Shown in pieces: positions 49,201-62,153 of a stretch of 64,000 nt of DNA (positions are counted from its first letter, which is position 1; every line of letters begins with the position of its first letter). Source of the DNA: Ciona intestinalis (taxonomy: Eukaryota; Chordata; Ascidiacea; Phlebobranchia; Cionidae); assembly GCF_000224145.3 (NCBI RefSeq), contig NC_020173.2:841624-905623 (forward strand), in the 5' to 3' direction. The position numbers and the translations under genes were made by a program. The notes beneath the pieces are model-generated. The model saw nothing but the letters and a program-made list of their open reading frames with translations. It had not been told where the DNA came from and did no database searches.

Positions 49201-50009
49201 GAAAGGCTCTGCAGCAAGATATACCAAATTCTGATGGAACTGCAGAGTTGATCCTACTGATGGACAAGTAATTGTTTAGGTGTGTTTGCTACTAATAAAT
49301 CCTATTTAACCTAACATGTTACAGGTGGTTTAAAATCATTACTTGCTCTGTAAATAACTCCATCCATTCTGCAAATGATGAACGTCTTGATTGGCTGGAT
49401 AAGAAATTCGTTCAATATCTTTTGGATTGGCAAGTAAGTGTTCAAAGAAGTTAGATATAGTTTAACTTTAAATAAATGTGTTTTTAAGACGGAGGTGGAT
49501 GTAATTTACCCTGGGGAAGAAAAACGAATCCTTTCACGTGCCACTTTGCAAGGGCTTGTTTTTACATCCATCAACCTAATAGCCTTAACTAAACGGTTGC
49601 TACATGATCGTCCAGCTAATGGTCTCAAATATATTTGTATTGGAACATTCACTCAGAATGTGTTGGAAGCTACCTTTGGAAACTTAGTAAGGGATGCTCA
49701 TAGAAATAGAATATAACTGGCTGAATGTTATTTAAATATTTTCTTTCTAGAGAAATACAATGAGAAGAAATACCAATCCGGATATATCACAGGTTGGGTA
49801 TGGTGTGACTGCGATTTCGCAACGCAAAGCAATAAAACAAATTAAAGGTGGAAACACTACTCACGGCACAAAAAATGTATGGACATCTGTCTGTAATGAA
49901 CCTTTGACCAAAAAGGTAATACAAATAGTTAGCTGAACTTGATGATCAGTAATCACTGCATTGGATTACTATAATGTTGTTACAGGTTAAACCAAACCAG
50001 CCACAGTGA
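46295..50009 (+). CDS. THAP-domain P-element transposase (one apparent frame break)
   Basis: About 17 exons: 46295-46500, 46628-46751, 46923-about 47053, 47124-47202, 47287-47402, 47474-47617, 47676-47809, 47879-48099, 48237-48340, 48419-48514, 48586-48881, 48932-49105, 49157-49267, 49325-49433, 49489-49686, 49751-49915, 49986-50009. The N-terminal THAP zinc finger has Cys in SHCCIPGCSY and the Cys/His pair in ICEAHFNPEDI, with the later GAVPLLN (AVPT-like) motif. The core follows the P/THAP9 pattern: HPDVVRWAIELYSRSPSAY, LPSSRTLQKFR, VDEMK (first catalytic Asp), LVGFVDFGD, FILSDPSHLLK (second Asp) and FTQNVLEATFGNL (the SQDxLE block with the acidic residue). A Cys-rich stretch (CDEQCSQC) lies between. 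Exon 13 has one base too many for its phases near 49175: MNVSLA and KTLRWDVGKALQQ are in different frames, so this copy is probably not translated in full, unless the base is an error. Confidence 0.88.
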
Positions 50010-50131
50010 GCCTGCTGGTGGTACAGGTGATACCCCCTCCTTTGAGGGGCTAATACCCAAACACTTGTTTGGGGGGGACTGGGAAGCCACTGATTAAAAT
50101 TAAAACAAGAAATACACTGTGCAAACGTGTG
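50010..50131. terminator. Tail-to-tail spacer with two hairpins
   Basis: Between the convergent stops lie CCCCTCCTTTGAGGGG and CCCAAACACTTGTTTGGG, two adjacent perfect or near-perfect stem-loops. They may help to end or separate the two transcripts. Function is inference. Confidence 0.45.
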
Positions 50132-51316
50132 CTACTGTTTTTTATTCAGTTTTTTTAACTCGCCTCTAATTCCTTTTGACTGCTTGGTGTTCAATGAACA
50201 AATATTTTGAAACAATGATTTCGCAAAATTGTGACCCAAAACTTTAACAAATAAATGCATAATATAATTAACAACTTGTTTAAGAACATCACAATCTTGC
50301 TTCCATTTTCCATTAAAAACATTAAAAAAAGTATTATATTCTTGGTCATTATTAAAGAATTCTAAAATATAAAACAAATTGACTTGATCTGGTACCTTGG
50401 CAGTTTCTATTTTATAAAGTGAAAACAGCTTTTGGGTGAATAACTGGAAATCTAAACTTGGGTGGTATAAAGCATTGGGTATGAATTCCATCGATTTAAT
50501 AAAACTACCAGGTGGTGAGTTATCACAGAAAGCAAGAATTATTGCCTGCTGGTGTAAGCTATACTGCTGTATAGCTTTCTTAATTAAATACCCATCAATG
50601 TATTCTAGTATCTCTGAAAAAGTAAACAATACATAAAGGATATTAAACAGATTTTATAGTTATATAGTTATCACAGAAAGCAAGAATTATTGCCTGCTGG
50701 TGTAAGCTATACTGCTGTATAGCTTTCTTAATTAAATACCCATCAATGTATTCTAGTATCTCTGAAAAAGTAAACAATACATAAAGGATATTAAAACAGA
50801 TTTTATAGTTATATATATATAGTATATACCTTTTTCTCTTTCATCAATGGTAATTGTTTGTGCATCTGCTGGCTGAAATTTGGCTGCTTGATTGTACTGC
50901 AAAACTGTGGCATCCAACACCTTAATAAGAAGCCTTGCAGCCACATTCTGAGGCATCCCTAGTGATTCCCCAGCTTGCATACATATATGAGGATATTCTC
51001 TATATAACTGATCTATATTATAATGACTCTTGAACTTAATTATTAGACTTTTAACTGTATTAAAGGATTTTGAAGAAGGTGTTGAATAGATTTCTGGTAT
51101 TTCAATCCCAACCGACCTGCACATTTTAATAGCTGCATAATAAATCTGTACTGTTTCTTTTTTAATATCTGATGTAAAATGATCCAATCTATGCCTTTTT
51201 AATTCTTCTGGGTCACAAAATGTGGAGCAACAGTTCTCAAAATCACAGGAAAACGTGATGTTCATTAAGTCGAATGCTGCCAATGCCTGGTTTATCTCGC
51301 TTGCTGAGTTGGCCAT
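50132..51316 (-). CDS. Second gene of the P-like element: C2H2-like finger protein of unknown role
   Basis: Two exons, 51316-50830 and 50613-50132 (969 bases, 322 aa), phase 1. Near residues 24-46 the sequence FSCDFENCCSTFCDPEELKRHRLDH has C2H2-finger spacing. The rest is helical and polar with no domain I know; landmarks are YREYPHICMQAGESLGMPQN, YIDGYLIKKAIQQYSLHQQA, FCDNSPPGSFIKSMEFIPNA and IRGELKKLNKKQ at the end. The frame is open throughout, which argues for selection. The exon 2 acceptor and the first half of exon 2 are duplicated upstream (50666-50813), so two acceptors compete. Drosophila P elements carry only the transposase, so this gene is an addition; it might regulate transposition, be captured from the host, or be a separate element's gene. 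Confidence 0.65.
50518..50813. repeat. 148-base tandem duplication inside the second transposon gene
   Basis: 50518-50665 and 50666-50813 are identical except for a one-base A-run difference and the very ends. Each copy has the acceptor ttttcag and about 98 bases of the second exon (read on the minus strand). Confidence 0.9.
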
Positions 51317-51474
51317 GATTAAACTTGTTCTTAATGTAACTAAATAAAGGTGTGTATCTGCGAAATATAATACTTATATAACTCAGTAACATACATCTTA
51401 ACAATAAAACTAGCTAACAGCAACTCGTATCAGCACATACGATCATCAGCGTTAATACTACGGATATTTGCCCG

Positions 51475-51507
51475 AGCACGGATTCAGTCAAGCGTGACCT
51501 GTCTAAA
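51475..51507 (-). repeat. Right subterminal inverted repeat of the P-like element
   Basis: Reads AGCACGGATTCAGT...GACCTGTCTAAA, the complement of 46199-46231 with one mismatch. Confidence 0.85.
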
Positions 51508-51699
51508 CCAGTTTTTTGACTATGTATTTAAATATATGGTATATTAGTTGATAAAATTTGCACAAAATGTGGAAAACATTATTGCAAATAATGTGAAATC
51601 GATATCTAATTAAATAATACATAAATTAATCTGTAAATTCCGAAAGTTGTTTGTCACGTGATCTTCAGTTTCCTATCTATATGTTTAGGTATCTATGGT

Positions 51700-52300
51700 G
51701 TAAACGCCTACAGTCCTACACCGTACAACTACGAGATTTCTAATAGCGCTGACAAGCTAATTAACTAAAACGTTACTAAAAAAACAGCAGATTTTTTACA
51801 AATAAAAAAACAACGAATATTTACTCGAGTGCTTGAATTTACCAGGTTTTCTTTTTTAAATACATTACTTGAAAAAACAACCACCAAATCAACGAACTAC
51901 CGTAACCAGATAAAAGAAACTACCATATTTGTTTCTATTATAGTATTGTGTTGTTTGGAAAAAAACTCACAAATAGGTGCTTGTGAGTTACTTTTGCATC
52001 GCAAAGGAATGACCAAAACTGGTCCATTTGATTTGATCGCTGGGAGTTCACAAAAAAAGACTGGAAAATTTAGTGTACGCTAACAAATAGTTGTGTGAAA
52101 AAATGTTGTCATATAAATAGTGACTAAAAATCAAAACAAAAAAAATAGCTTAAATATTTGTGTTGTCAGAAGAAAGGTTGAGAAAATGATTACATGTATT
52201 TAAAAATAGTATCCTAAGTATAAGTTGCGAGTCTTTTGACTGTTGACAATTGAAACAAAAAGAAAAATGGGTAAAATACTGTAAAACAGAGAGCGTTTGA
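51700..52300. other. Spacer right of the transposon
   Basis: AT-rich; the frame at 51829-52083 (+) shows no coding features. It would hold the PBDC1 3'UTR at its right edge. Confidence 0.45.
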
Positions 52301-52308
52301 AATATTGG

Positions 52309-54668
52309 TTACGATGACACTGATATTTGTTTTGTTGCATCTATGATACCATGGATTGTATTTCCATTTGAAGAAATATTAGATTTTTTTTTGCGAGTGT
52401 TTTGGTATAACCTTGTGCTGAATCCTTCCTTGTTTCGAGCAATTTCAATTGCCAAAAACTGAATTCGAGTTGCTAAAAAAACAAATCAATGCAAATGGGT
52501 TAAACTAATCTATCTGCCATATTGATATTGTTGCCCAAATAGTCTAATTTTAAAAGCTGACTTTACAATTTGTGTTATAAGCAACTAAAATGAGAATGTG
52601 TTCTAAGAGCAGCATAAATTTAAAGTATATAAATTACTTAAAAAAAAATTTTTTTTTTAACTTTACAGCATGAATTAGTAAGTTTTTTATGGTATGAATA
52701 TAAGCTGTGATTGGCTTGATCTACTGGAATGATTAAACTACAACAGTAACTTCTTACCAAATAAAGTATTAGATTCACTATACTCCAACAGCGGGTCTAA
52801 CCGCAACAAAGTTCCATAATTAAAATCTTGAATAACTCCATCGAACTTATTACAAAATGTTCTCCAATCCTGTTAATATAAATTTAATTTATAAACAAAT
52901 TGAAACAATATAATATAGAAAAACCTATAATGCTCTGTTGCTACAACACTGTCTACTACAATTATAATATTAAAGATAAAGGTATTTATACTCATTTAAC
53001 AAGTTACTTACTACAGATTGGAGATAAAAATCTACAAATATTTGAACGGTAGCCTTGGTCCAAATCACATACACAAGTCACGGACTTAGACATTATGTTA
53101 TTAATTTATTAATTTAACACAATCTTGGGTGGCAGTGCGAATATACAATTAACAAAATTGTTCACATAGAATAGGGAAACCGATTTTTAATCAAAATGGT
53201 AAATGCAATATAGTTTGGCTAGGCTTGTCTGAATAGATAAACTACCTAACAGCAGAGTAAAAGGTGGTTTAGGAGCGGGATGGTAGAATATATATGTTGT
53301 CACTTTTATTTTCAAAAGTATATAACTTAAACAGAACAAAATAAACGGTAATTAAAAAGTGGGCATTAAATCTTAAATTTATTAGCAAGAAATTGTAACA
53401 CTAAGTGTGACTCCTGTATTTAGTTAAGTACCACAAAAATATGATAACTTGAAATCTCACATCAAATAATCTAATATTATTATCATCAACCTACCTCTTT
53501 ACTTTTCGCTGTTTTTAAATCATCCTCATGTAAGTGAGCAATGTCTAAATCTGGGAATGATTTTCGAAACTGTCGGTATATTAAATCGTCTTCCTTTGAT
53601 AATTGAAGGTAAGTTGGATCAACTGAAGTTATCAACTAGAACAGAAGGAAAAATAATTAAACCNNNNNNNNNNNNNNNNNNNNNNNNNNNNNNNNNNNNN
53701 NNNNNNNNNNNNNTGTCTGTATTCTGAACCAAGCCCCCATTTTTTTGAAAAAATTAATGTTTCATTTTGTAGCTATTACGTAGCGCTATAACATATTCCA
53801 AGCTGGTGCGTGCGAAAATTCTATAAATATGTTTTTATGACGAATATTAATATTCATAATTAAAAAAAAAAATTAAAATTAATTATTTTTTTAATGGGAA
53901 TGGTATGTTAGTGAGTTAGTGACCAACATAGATGTATGCGGAAGTTATATTTTTGCAAAAAAAAATGAAAATTTAATATTTATATGATTCAAGTTATGGT
54001 CATACTTTTTAATATTTCATACCCAAGCCCCCATTTTTTTTAGGAAAAAAATGTTTCGTTTTGTAGCTATTAAGTAGCGCTACAACATATTCAAAGCTGG
54101 TGCGTGCGAAAAATTTATAAATATGTTTTTATGACGAATATTAATATTCATAATTAATATTTTTTCGAATTTTAAATTTTTGATTTCAGAATCGGTACCG
54201 CTGGGGTCTAGTTAGTACAGTGTCCAAATTTTAGGTTGGTGGCACCAGTAGAAGGTATCGAAAATGGCCGCTAGAATATCTGTATTCTAGGATCACCTTG
54301 GTACACCAGCATGAATATCATATATTATTTGGCATAGGATATTTTATTTTGCATAACAGCCACATTCCAGAGCACATTATCAAACATAAACAATAGACCA
54401 CACCATGCAAAAATCACTACATGTAATACATATTAACATAAAAACGCAAACAATTACCTATCGAGGTATAAAATTGCGCTTACGTTATAATGTAGTTCTG
54501 CCTCATCATAAGCTTTCATTGCCCATGACACTTCAATCGTTCTCTGTGGTTCAAGAAATAAATAATATTTATCTTTGTTTAAATTCGAACAAATAGTGAA
54601 TTTAACATTACGTAATAATTACAGCAAGAACTTACGTCATTTGTGTATGATTGCGAATTCGTATCCAT
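52309..54668 (-). CDS. PBDC1: PBDC1, polysaccharide-biosynthesis-domain protein 1
   Basis: Five exons: 54668-54636, 54543-54484, 53635-53495, 52869-52758, 52472-52309; total 510 bases, 169 aa, phases 0, 0, 0, 1. PBDC1 is a small cytosolic protein linked to protein quality control and actin chaperoning (yeast Ypl225w family). The conserved core is clear: IEVSWAMKAYDEAELHYN, LITSVDPTYLQLSKEDDLIY, RQFRKSFPDLDI, WRTFCNKFDGVIQDFNYGTLLRLD and RIQFLAIEIARNKEGF. The C-terminus is short and Ser/Asn-rich; the long acidic tail of the human protein (233 aa) is absent. The second intron contains an N-gap and a duplicated repeat, which do not touch the coding exons. Confidence 0.93.
53664..53713. other. 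Assembly gap (50 N) in PBDC1 intron 2
   Basis: Run of N. Confidence 1.
53731..54163 (+). repeat. Direct repeat, two copies of about 140 bases
   Basis: 53731-53872 and 54021-54163 share AAGCCCCCATTTTTTT, TTTTGTAGCTATTA(C/A)GTAGCG, AGCTGGTGCGTGCGAAAA and ATGACGAATATTAATATTCA, about 289 bases apart. The family is unknown; more copies may be hidden in the adjoining gap. Confidence 0.85.
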
Positions 54669-54669
54669 T

Positions 54670-56215
54670 TTTCATGAGAACGTAAACGAAATAGCAAAGA
54701 TAACAACAAAGACTAAAAATCTTGAAAAACGTGAGTATCCTGAAACGTTGTGAATGTAACCACCATGTTTATTTCCAGTGTTCCCGTTATTTACCATCAT
54801 ATAAAATAACGTGTTCTCTAAAATTTTATATACGATAAAGCATACAAAATACGCGAATTTTATGTAACTTGATCTAAATTAAAAGTAAATTAACAATTTC
54901 TTTCTTGAAATTTTAAATTAAGCATGTTTCATTTACACAGTAAAACGAAATTGTATGCTTTGGAAACACTACGTGCCACTTGCGGGAAACAGTATTGAAG
55001 CAAAATCGAAGAGGAAAGGAAAAGGCTGTGTCGGTAAGAGTGGGAAAACCGAATATTAGTTATTTTTGGTGTATTCTACTAGAATAATTATGTTTATGTG
55101 TTTTTTTAATTGTTTTTATTTATTCTGTTTCATAAAATTTTAATGTCTAACAATACAGTATTTATAAACCATAGTAAATATTTTTTAATAGCGTACCAGT
55201 ATGTGGAACGGGTATTGCTATTATGATTGTGTTATATTAATGTTTTCAAATAAACAAAAGTGACTATAATATATATATACGTTACGATGTAAAAAGCTAC
55301 CAGTGCCACAAAGACTGCAGTGTTGCCAGTCTGCAGAGTATGGCACGTGCACGAGCGATTTTTTTTACAAACTTTTGGTTATGCATGCCATAATTTGTCC
55401 CACGCACGCCAATTAATTAAACAATGAAAAAAAACGTATTAAATTAAGTAGGATTTCCTATTGTGACTTGGAAATGTACGTGGTTTGCACGCCGATTTTT
55501 GATGATAGCTCTTGCACGCGCGAGATCTCGTTTTAAATATATCTAAACTTAAATCGTCCACATTAGAGAGACAACGTAATAAAACAAGGTTTTATTTTCA
55601 AAAGCAGTATCACCCCTTCCCATGTGTTTGATAAGATCAATAGCGGGTGTGATGTAATAACTAATAAATAAAATAGTTTTACATTTTAAAATCGTATGAA
55701 AGTGGCTTACATCTTATTAAAACATGTTAAGTAAAAGAGCTACATTCAACTCCACCATTTATCGTTACTCAATATTTAATGTATTTGTATTTGGGTCCCA
55801 ATAACACTTGTTGCATAATATTTTGGTGTGACAAGATAAACATAAATGTTTTTTTGATCAGTCAAAACTGGTTGCTTTGTAATAAATATATTTTACATGT
55901 ATGTACTTTTTCAACATCTTCACTTGACCAATTAATCCAAGCCCCACTATTTTACTGGTAAACAATGAGAACAGTTTTGGTTTTCTTCTGCTGCGTAGTA
56001 TTTTAACTCTCGTGTGGGAACATAAGTCTCACTTTACCAGCTAGAATTCCTTACTTCAGAAATTATAATTTGTTGCGTTCTGTCATGTATAGCCATGAAA
56101 AAGGGCTTTAGTTTCCACAAAAAGGGTTTTGTGGCAGAAACCTGGTTGTTTTCATATTTTAGATAAAGTTAAATATTTTTGTTTAATGTATTCAAATTTA
56201 AGCTTTTTTATATTT
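54670..56215. other. Spacer between PBDC1 and RBBP4
   Basis: Head-to-head spacer of about 1.6 kb. No gene, RNA or known repeat is recognised. An acceptor (ttttatag) near 56219 probably begins the RBBP4 5'UTR exon. Confidence 0.5.
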
Positions 56216-56246
56216 TATAGCTACAGTGAAGGTGTGTACTGGTTGA

Positions 56247-57986
<1,740 letters not shown>

Positions 57987-58321
57987 AATAATCATCTAAA
58001 AAACAAAACAGTTCAAAAACGGTCTGAAATAGATTTGTAATCTTGGTTTCTTTTGTATTGGTTAATAATATGTGTCCCAAGGTTATATATTGAGGTAAAT
58101 TTATTTCAGACTGGTTGTAATACCAAATACGTATACATGATACCTTTTTATAATTGGAAAATCATTTTGTTGTGATAAGTATAAATGGAAATTTTTCGAT
58201 GAATTCAGTCGTATTTTTTACTTGTAAGGGTTTACCATTGGTTGTACATATGTAATAAACTATTAAGCATACAACTTGTATTAAGTTTCAATCTTAGATT
58301 TAGATGTTTTGAATCTAAAGT

Positions 58322-58618
58322 TGAATGAATGTAACTTACTTTTTCCTCGCGTGGCCTGGTGTTCTGTTTCATAGACCTCGGGCCAGCTTACGAGTTACCT
58401 AGTATGTTACTTCGCGGGTGATTATTTGTTGGTGGATTTTCAATTTTTTTATGTATGGCTGATAATTTGGACAACCCATTAGTGACCACTGGGTTTGAGC
58501 AATTGCCGTTAAGTGTCTTTCCCAAGAACACATACGCCACCAATGGTAGCAGCGAAGGGCCTTGAACCGTTAATTCTGCAGTAAAGGCAGGCGCGCTAAC
58601 CAATTGTGCCACCGTTCG
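58322..58618 (-). repeat. tRNA-derived SINE with good A and B boxes
   Basis: On the minus strand the head reads GGTGGCACAATTGGTTAGCG then CGCCTGCC, followed by B box GGTTCAAGGCCC, closer to a real tRNA than the copy at 27864. The segment with the AACGACTGTCGT block is deleted near the tail. Confidence 0.85.
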
Positions 58619-58649
58619 GAAAGTTCCCATCATAACGTAAAAAAACATA

Positions 58650-58842
58650 CAGGGTGGGATAGGATGGGACATTCTTTCATTCTATTTTCTTTCCCATTTG
58701 GTAGTAAAGAAAGAACACTCAATGAATTATAAAACCGTATCCTCACGACTCCAATATATACCTTTGTTAATTGTTTAAAACACAATCAGGATATTTGGAT
58801 TTTACGTGCTAAAGGTGTCCTGTCTCCCCCACCCTGCTGTAT
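58650..58842 (+). mobile_element. MITE
   Basis: ACAGGGTGGGATAGGATGGG and CTGTCTCCCCCACCCTGCTG ends; the interior is complete. Confidence 0.8.
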
Positions 58843-58856
58843 AATATTACTGTGAA

Positions 58857-59028
58857 GTAAGGTAGGAAACCTTAGCCATTAAATCACATATTTGTGTTTT
58901 AAACAAATAACAACGCTCTTAGAGTCGTGATCATACGGTTATACACTTTTCTAAATATTCTTTGTTTATACAAACAAATAAAACGAGTAAACAGAATGAA
59001 AACCCAGCTTACCCCACCTTACTATATA
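58857..59028 (-). mobile_element. MITE, shortened
   Basis: Reverse orientation, 14 bases from the previous copy. The left TIR has lost the GATGGG part. Confidence 0.7.
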
Positions 59029-59084
59029 ACTGAAAAATTAGTTTCGCACAATGACAGATAAATGTTTCCAAAACACATTGTGGA

Positions 59085-59220
59085 GCAACAACATACGTTA
59101 TAACTCGAACATCTTATTCCACATACACGCCTCGTGCCGCTTACGAGTTGCCACTTGTATAACTTTGTGTGGTTGTTATTTTCATATGCCTGACAATTTG
59201 TACAATAGTTTAAACACTAG
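59085..59220 (-). repeat. SINE fragment
   Basis: CACGCCTCGTGCCGCTTACGA, then GTATAACTTTGTGTGGTTGT and TGCCTGACAATTTGTACAAT match the SINE body only. Confidence 0.55.
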
Positions 59221-59309
59221 CAGACTAGCTAATTTTGGTTGCCCGTCACGCGACGTCAAATATGTTCCATCCTGCATTCAAAAACTTTTACGTTACATGT
59301 ATAATATAA

Positions 59310-59366
59310 GGTACACCACGGCCTATAGGCAACTAGGGATATCTCTAGTTGGCCGTGGGTACACCC
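59310..59366. repeat. Imperfect inverted repeat (hairpin)
   Basis: GGTACACCACGGCC...CAACTAG pairs with CTAGTTGGCCGTGGGTACACC around a small loop near 59340. No family or function is recognised. Confidence 0.6.
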
Positions 59367-59772
59367 CGAATGCACATTGTTGAAAGAAGAAGAACGGATC
59401 GTTGTTGTTCGTGATCTCTTTCCTGCTAACTGCGATCGTAATACAACATTATGCACAAGCTACTATCGAAATACTCTGTTACGTCATAACTGAAGCGACT
59501 GTGGTAAAATGAGTTGGGTTATTGCTTACGTGTATACCCCACATATTGTTTTAAACATTAAACTGTGCTCATTAGAAGTTTGTTTGTAGTACTTGCTTAC
59601 TAGACTCCATGAACATACCGAACTCATTTTTACTTGCTTAAAATATAGAGAAGCGTTAACTTGTTTTAACTGTTTTATTGTATACATTATACAACATGCA
59701 TAATTTGTACAATCTGCTTTAAAGATGGATTCTCTGGTAACATATGTACAAACTTTGGGAATGCCCAAACCC

Positions 59773-60753
59773 TTTGCCCAAACCCTGCTCTAACAGCTGA
59801 ACTTAATATTTGTATGCGTTAGAAATGATCCACTATCGTGATATATTGGTTCCGACTGATATAAGAGGGTGGGGGAAGATGGGACACTTTGTCGGACGAG
59901 ACTTTTTTAAACTTTCTTTTTACGAACCCCCATTTAATGAAAATCAGGAATATAAGGTTACAGAATTATTCGACAGTATTATCACGACTTTATAAAACGC
60001 CCGTCAAGGCTGATTACTGTTTTTAAATATTGAAAAAAATATGTAAAATAGAAACAGTATATACTTTGAACAGTAAAAAAATGCGAAATAGTAAGGTGCT
60101 ATTTTTAATGCTTGCTAAATCATAGTAAAGCCGATGAATTTTTTTAGTGAGCGTGTGCGAACGATTAAATTAGTTTCATAGCTTCATAAAACAATCTTGA
60201 ATATTTCGTACAGTTTGAGTATGTCTCATAACACTCGTTTAAGTTTTGTAAAAAAAACACTGAGATATAGTACAATGGGGGAAGATGGGACTCTTAAGCA
60301 CATATTGCCAAATATTTCCAAAATCAAAAAAGATGACGGTTTTTGGGTAATACCACGAATTAGTATTATCATTCCTTTAATAAATGACACCAATTTGATA
60401 AAATTGAATAAAACACACGAGGAGTTATTTACCGATCCGCACAACAGGTGAAATTTTACAAATTCGAAAACACACAGGATAAGATGAGACAGTTTAAAAT
60501 CATTGTTAATTTTGATTATTAAGTGTATTTATAAATAGAAATATACGTAAATAACACGAAATAATACTGTACGCTTTGAAAATTAGGTCTAAACCTTCAT
60601 TTTCTTGCCCTACTGCTATAGTTGTTAACATGTTACCTATACATTATGTTATTGCGTAACAATTGGTATTGTTTGAACGACAACGGGTAATGTTCGAACA
60701 TCAATGGGTAAATTTTGTATCCTACAAATGTATATAAACATGTAATATCAGAA
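59773..60753 (+). repeat. 980-base duplication, left copy
   Basis: Nearly identical to 61174-62153 (offset 1401); two base differences were noticed (near 59990 and 60708). It contains the left arm of the foldback element and stops at an N-gap. Confidence 0.95.
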
Positions 60754-60803
60754 NNNNNNNNNNNNNNNNNNNNNNNNNNNNNNNNNNNNNNNNNNNNNNN
60801 NNN
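60754..60803. other. Assembly gap (50 N)
   Basis: Run of N at the edge of the left duplicate. Confidence 1.
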
Positions 60804-61173
60804 ATAAATGTAGTAAAGAATGTCTCTGTAGATTCGTAGTTATGAATATATACTATTATGTAAACTAAGCTGATTGCTGCTAGTCTTAATCGCCAACGTA
60901 AAGTACCCTGTTAAACCACACTGTACGCTGAAAACCAGTCAAAATATTAATTTACTTCACATTAATTCCTAGATTTAATATTATATAACAAGGTTTATAT
61001 TAGAAATTATATTTTAAATGTTAAAACAACCGCTATACGTGTTTTCTAGCTTTGTATCGCTTACAAGAACTAAATGAACACATGCCGACCATGCATTTGT
61101 ATAGGCGATTCACGCTCTGTGGGCTCCGTAATGGCGGACACAAGCGCCGTTTCCTAACTTGGTCTATACTAAC

Positions 61174-62153
61174 TTTGCCCAAACCCTGCTCTAACAGCTG
61201 AACTTAATATTTGTATGCGTTAGAAATGATCCACTATCGTGATATATTGGTTCCGACTGATATAAGAGGGTGGGGGAAGATGGGACACTTTGTCGGACGA
61301 GACTTTTTTAAACTTTCTTTTTACGAACCCCCATTTAATGAAAATCAGGAATATAAGGTTACAGAATTATTCGACAGTATTATCACGATTTTATAAAACG
61401 CCCGTCAAGGCTGATTACTGTTTTTAAATATTGAAAAAAATATGTAAAATAGAAACAGTATATACTTTGAACAGTAAAAAAATGCGAAATAGTAAGGTGC
61501 TATTTTTAATGCTTGCTAAATCATAGTAAAGCCGATGAATTTTTTTAGTGAGCGTGTGCGAACGATTAAATTAGTTTCATAGCTTCATAAAACAATCTTG
61601 AATATTTCGTACAGTTTGAGTATGTCTCATAACACTCGTTTAAGTTTTGTAAAAAAAACACTGAGATATAGTACAATGGGGGAAGATGGGACTCTTAAGC
61701 ACATATTGCCAAATATTTCCAAAATCAAAAAAGATGACGGTTTTTGGGTAATACCACGAATTAGTATTATCATTCCTTTAATAAATGACACCAATTTGAT
61801 AAAATTGAATAAAACACACGAGGAGTTATTTACCGATCCGCACAACAGGTGAAATTTTACAAATTCGAAAACACACAGGATAAGATGAGACAGTTTAAAA
61901 TCATTGTTAATTTTGATTATTAAGTGTATTTATAAATAGAAATATACGTAAATAACACGAAATAATACTGTACGCTTTGAAAATTAGGTCTAAACCTTCA
62001 TTTTCTTGCCCTACTGCTATAGTTGTTAACATGTTACCTATACATTATGTTATTGCGTAACAATTGGTATTGTTTGAACGACAACGGGTAATGTTCGAAC
62101 ATCAATGGATAAATTTTGTATCCTACAAATGTATATAAACATGTAATATCAGA
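61174..62153 (+). repeat. 980-base duplication, right copy
   Basis: Partner of 59773-60753. It continues without a break into the right arm of the foldback element. Confidence 0.95.

Larger units (their letters stand above)
46158..51697 (+). mobile_element. P-element-like DNA transposon with two genes
   Basis: Terminal inverted repeats of 24 bases (46158-46181 and 51674-51697; inward from each end CATAGATACCTAAACATATA...) match perfectly. The copy is flanked by GGTGTAAA(C) on both sides, an 8-9 base target duplication; P elements make 8-base duplications. Inside the TIRs, a 33-base subterminal inverted repeat lies at 46199-46231 and 51475-51507, with one mismatch. The element carries a THAP/P-type transposase gene (+) and a second gene (-), convergent, with 122 bases between their stops. 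P-type transposons have been reported from Ciona in the literature (recalled, not checked). The perfect TIRs suggest a fairly recent insertion. Confidence 0.9.

Noticed and set aside
55556-56215. Possible exon or RNA gene upstream of RBBP4
   Set aside because: Only short frames and AT-rich sequence; no splice-consistent coding piece found.
59810-61852. Repeated open frames of 61 and 84 codons at 59810, 60197, 61211 and 61598
   Set aside because: They lie inside the foldback/MITE sequence and recur only because the 980 bases are duplicated.
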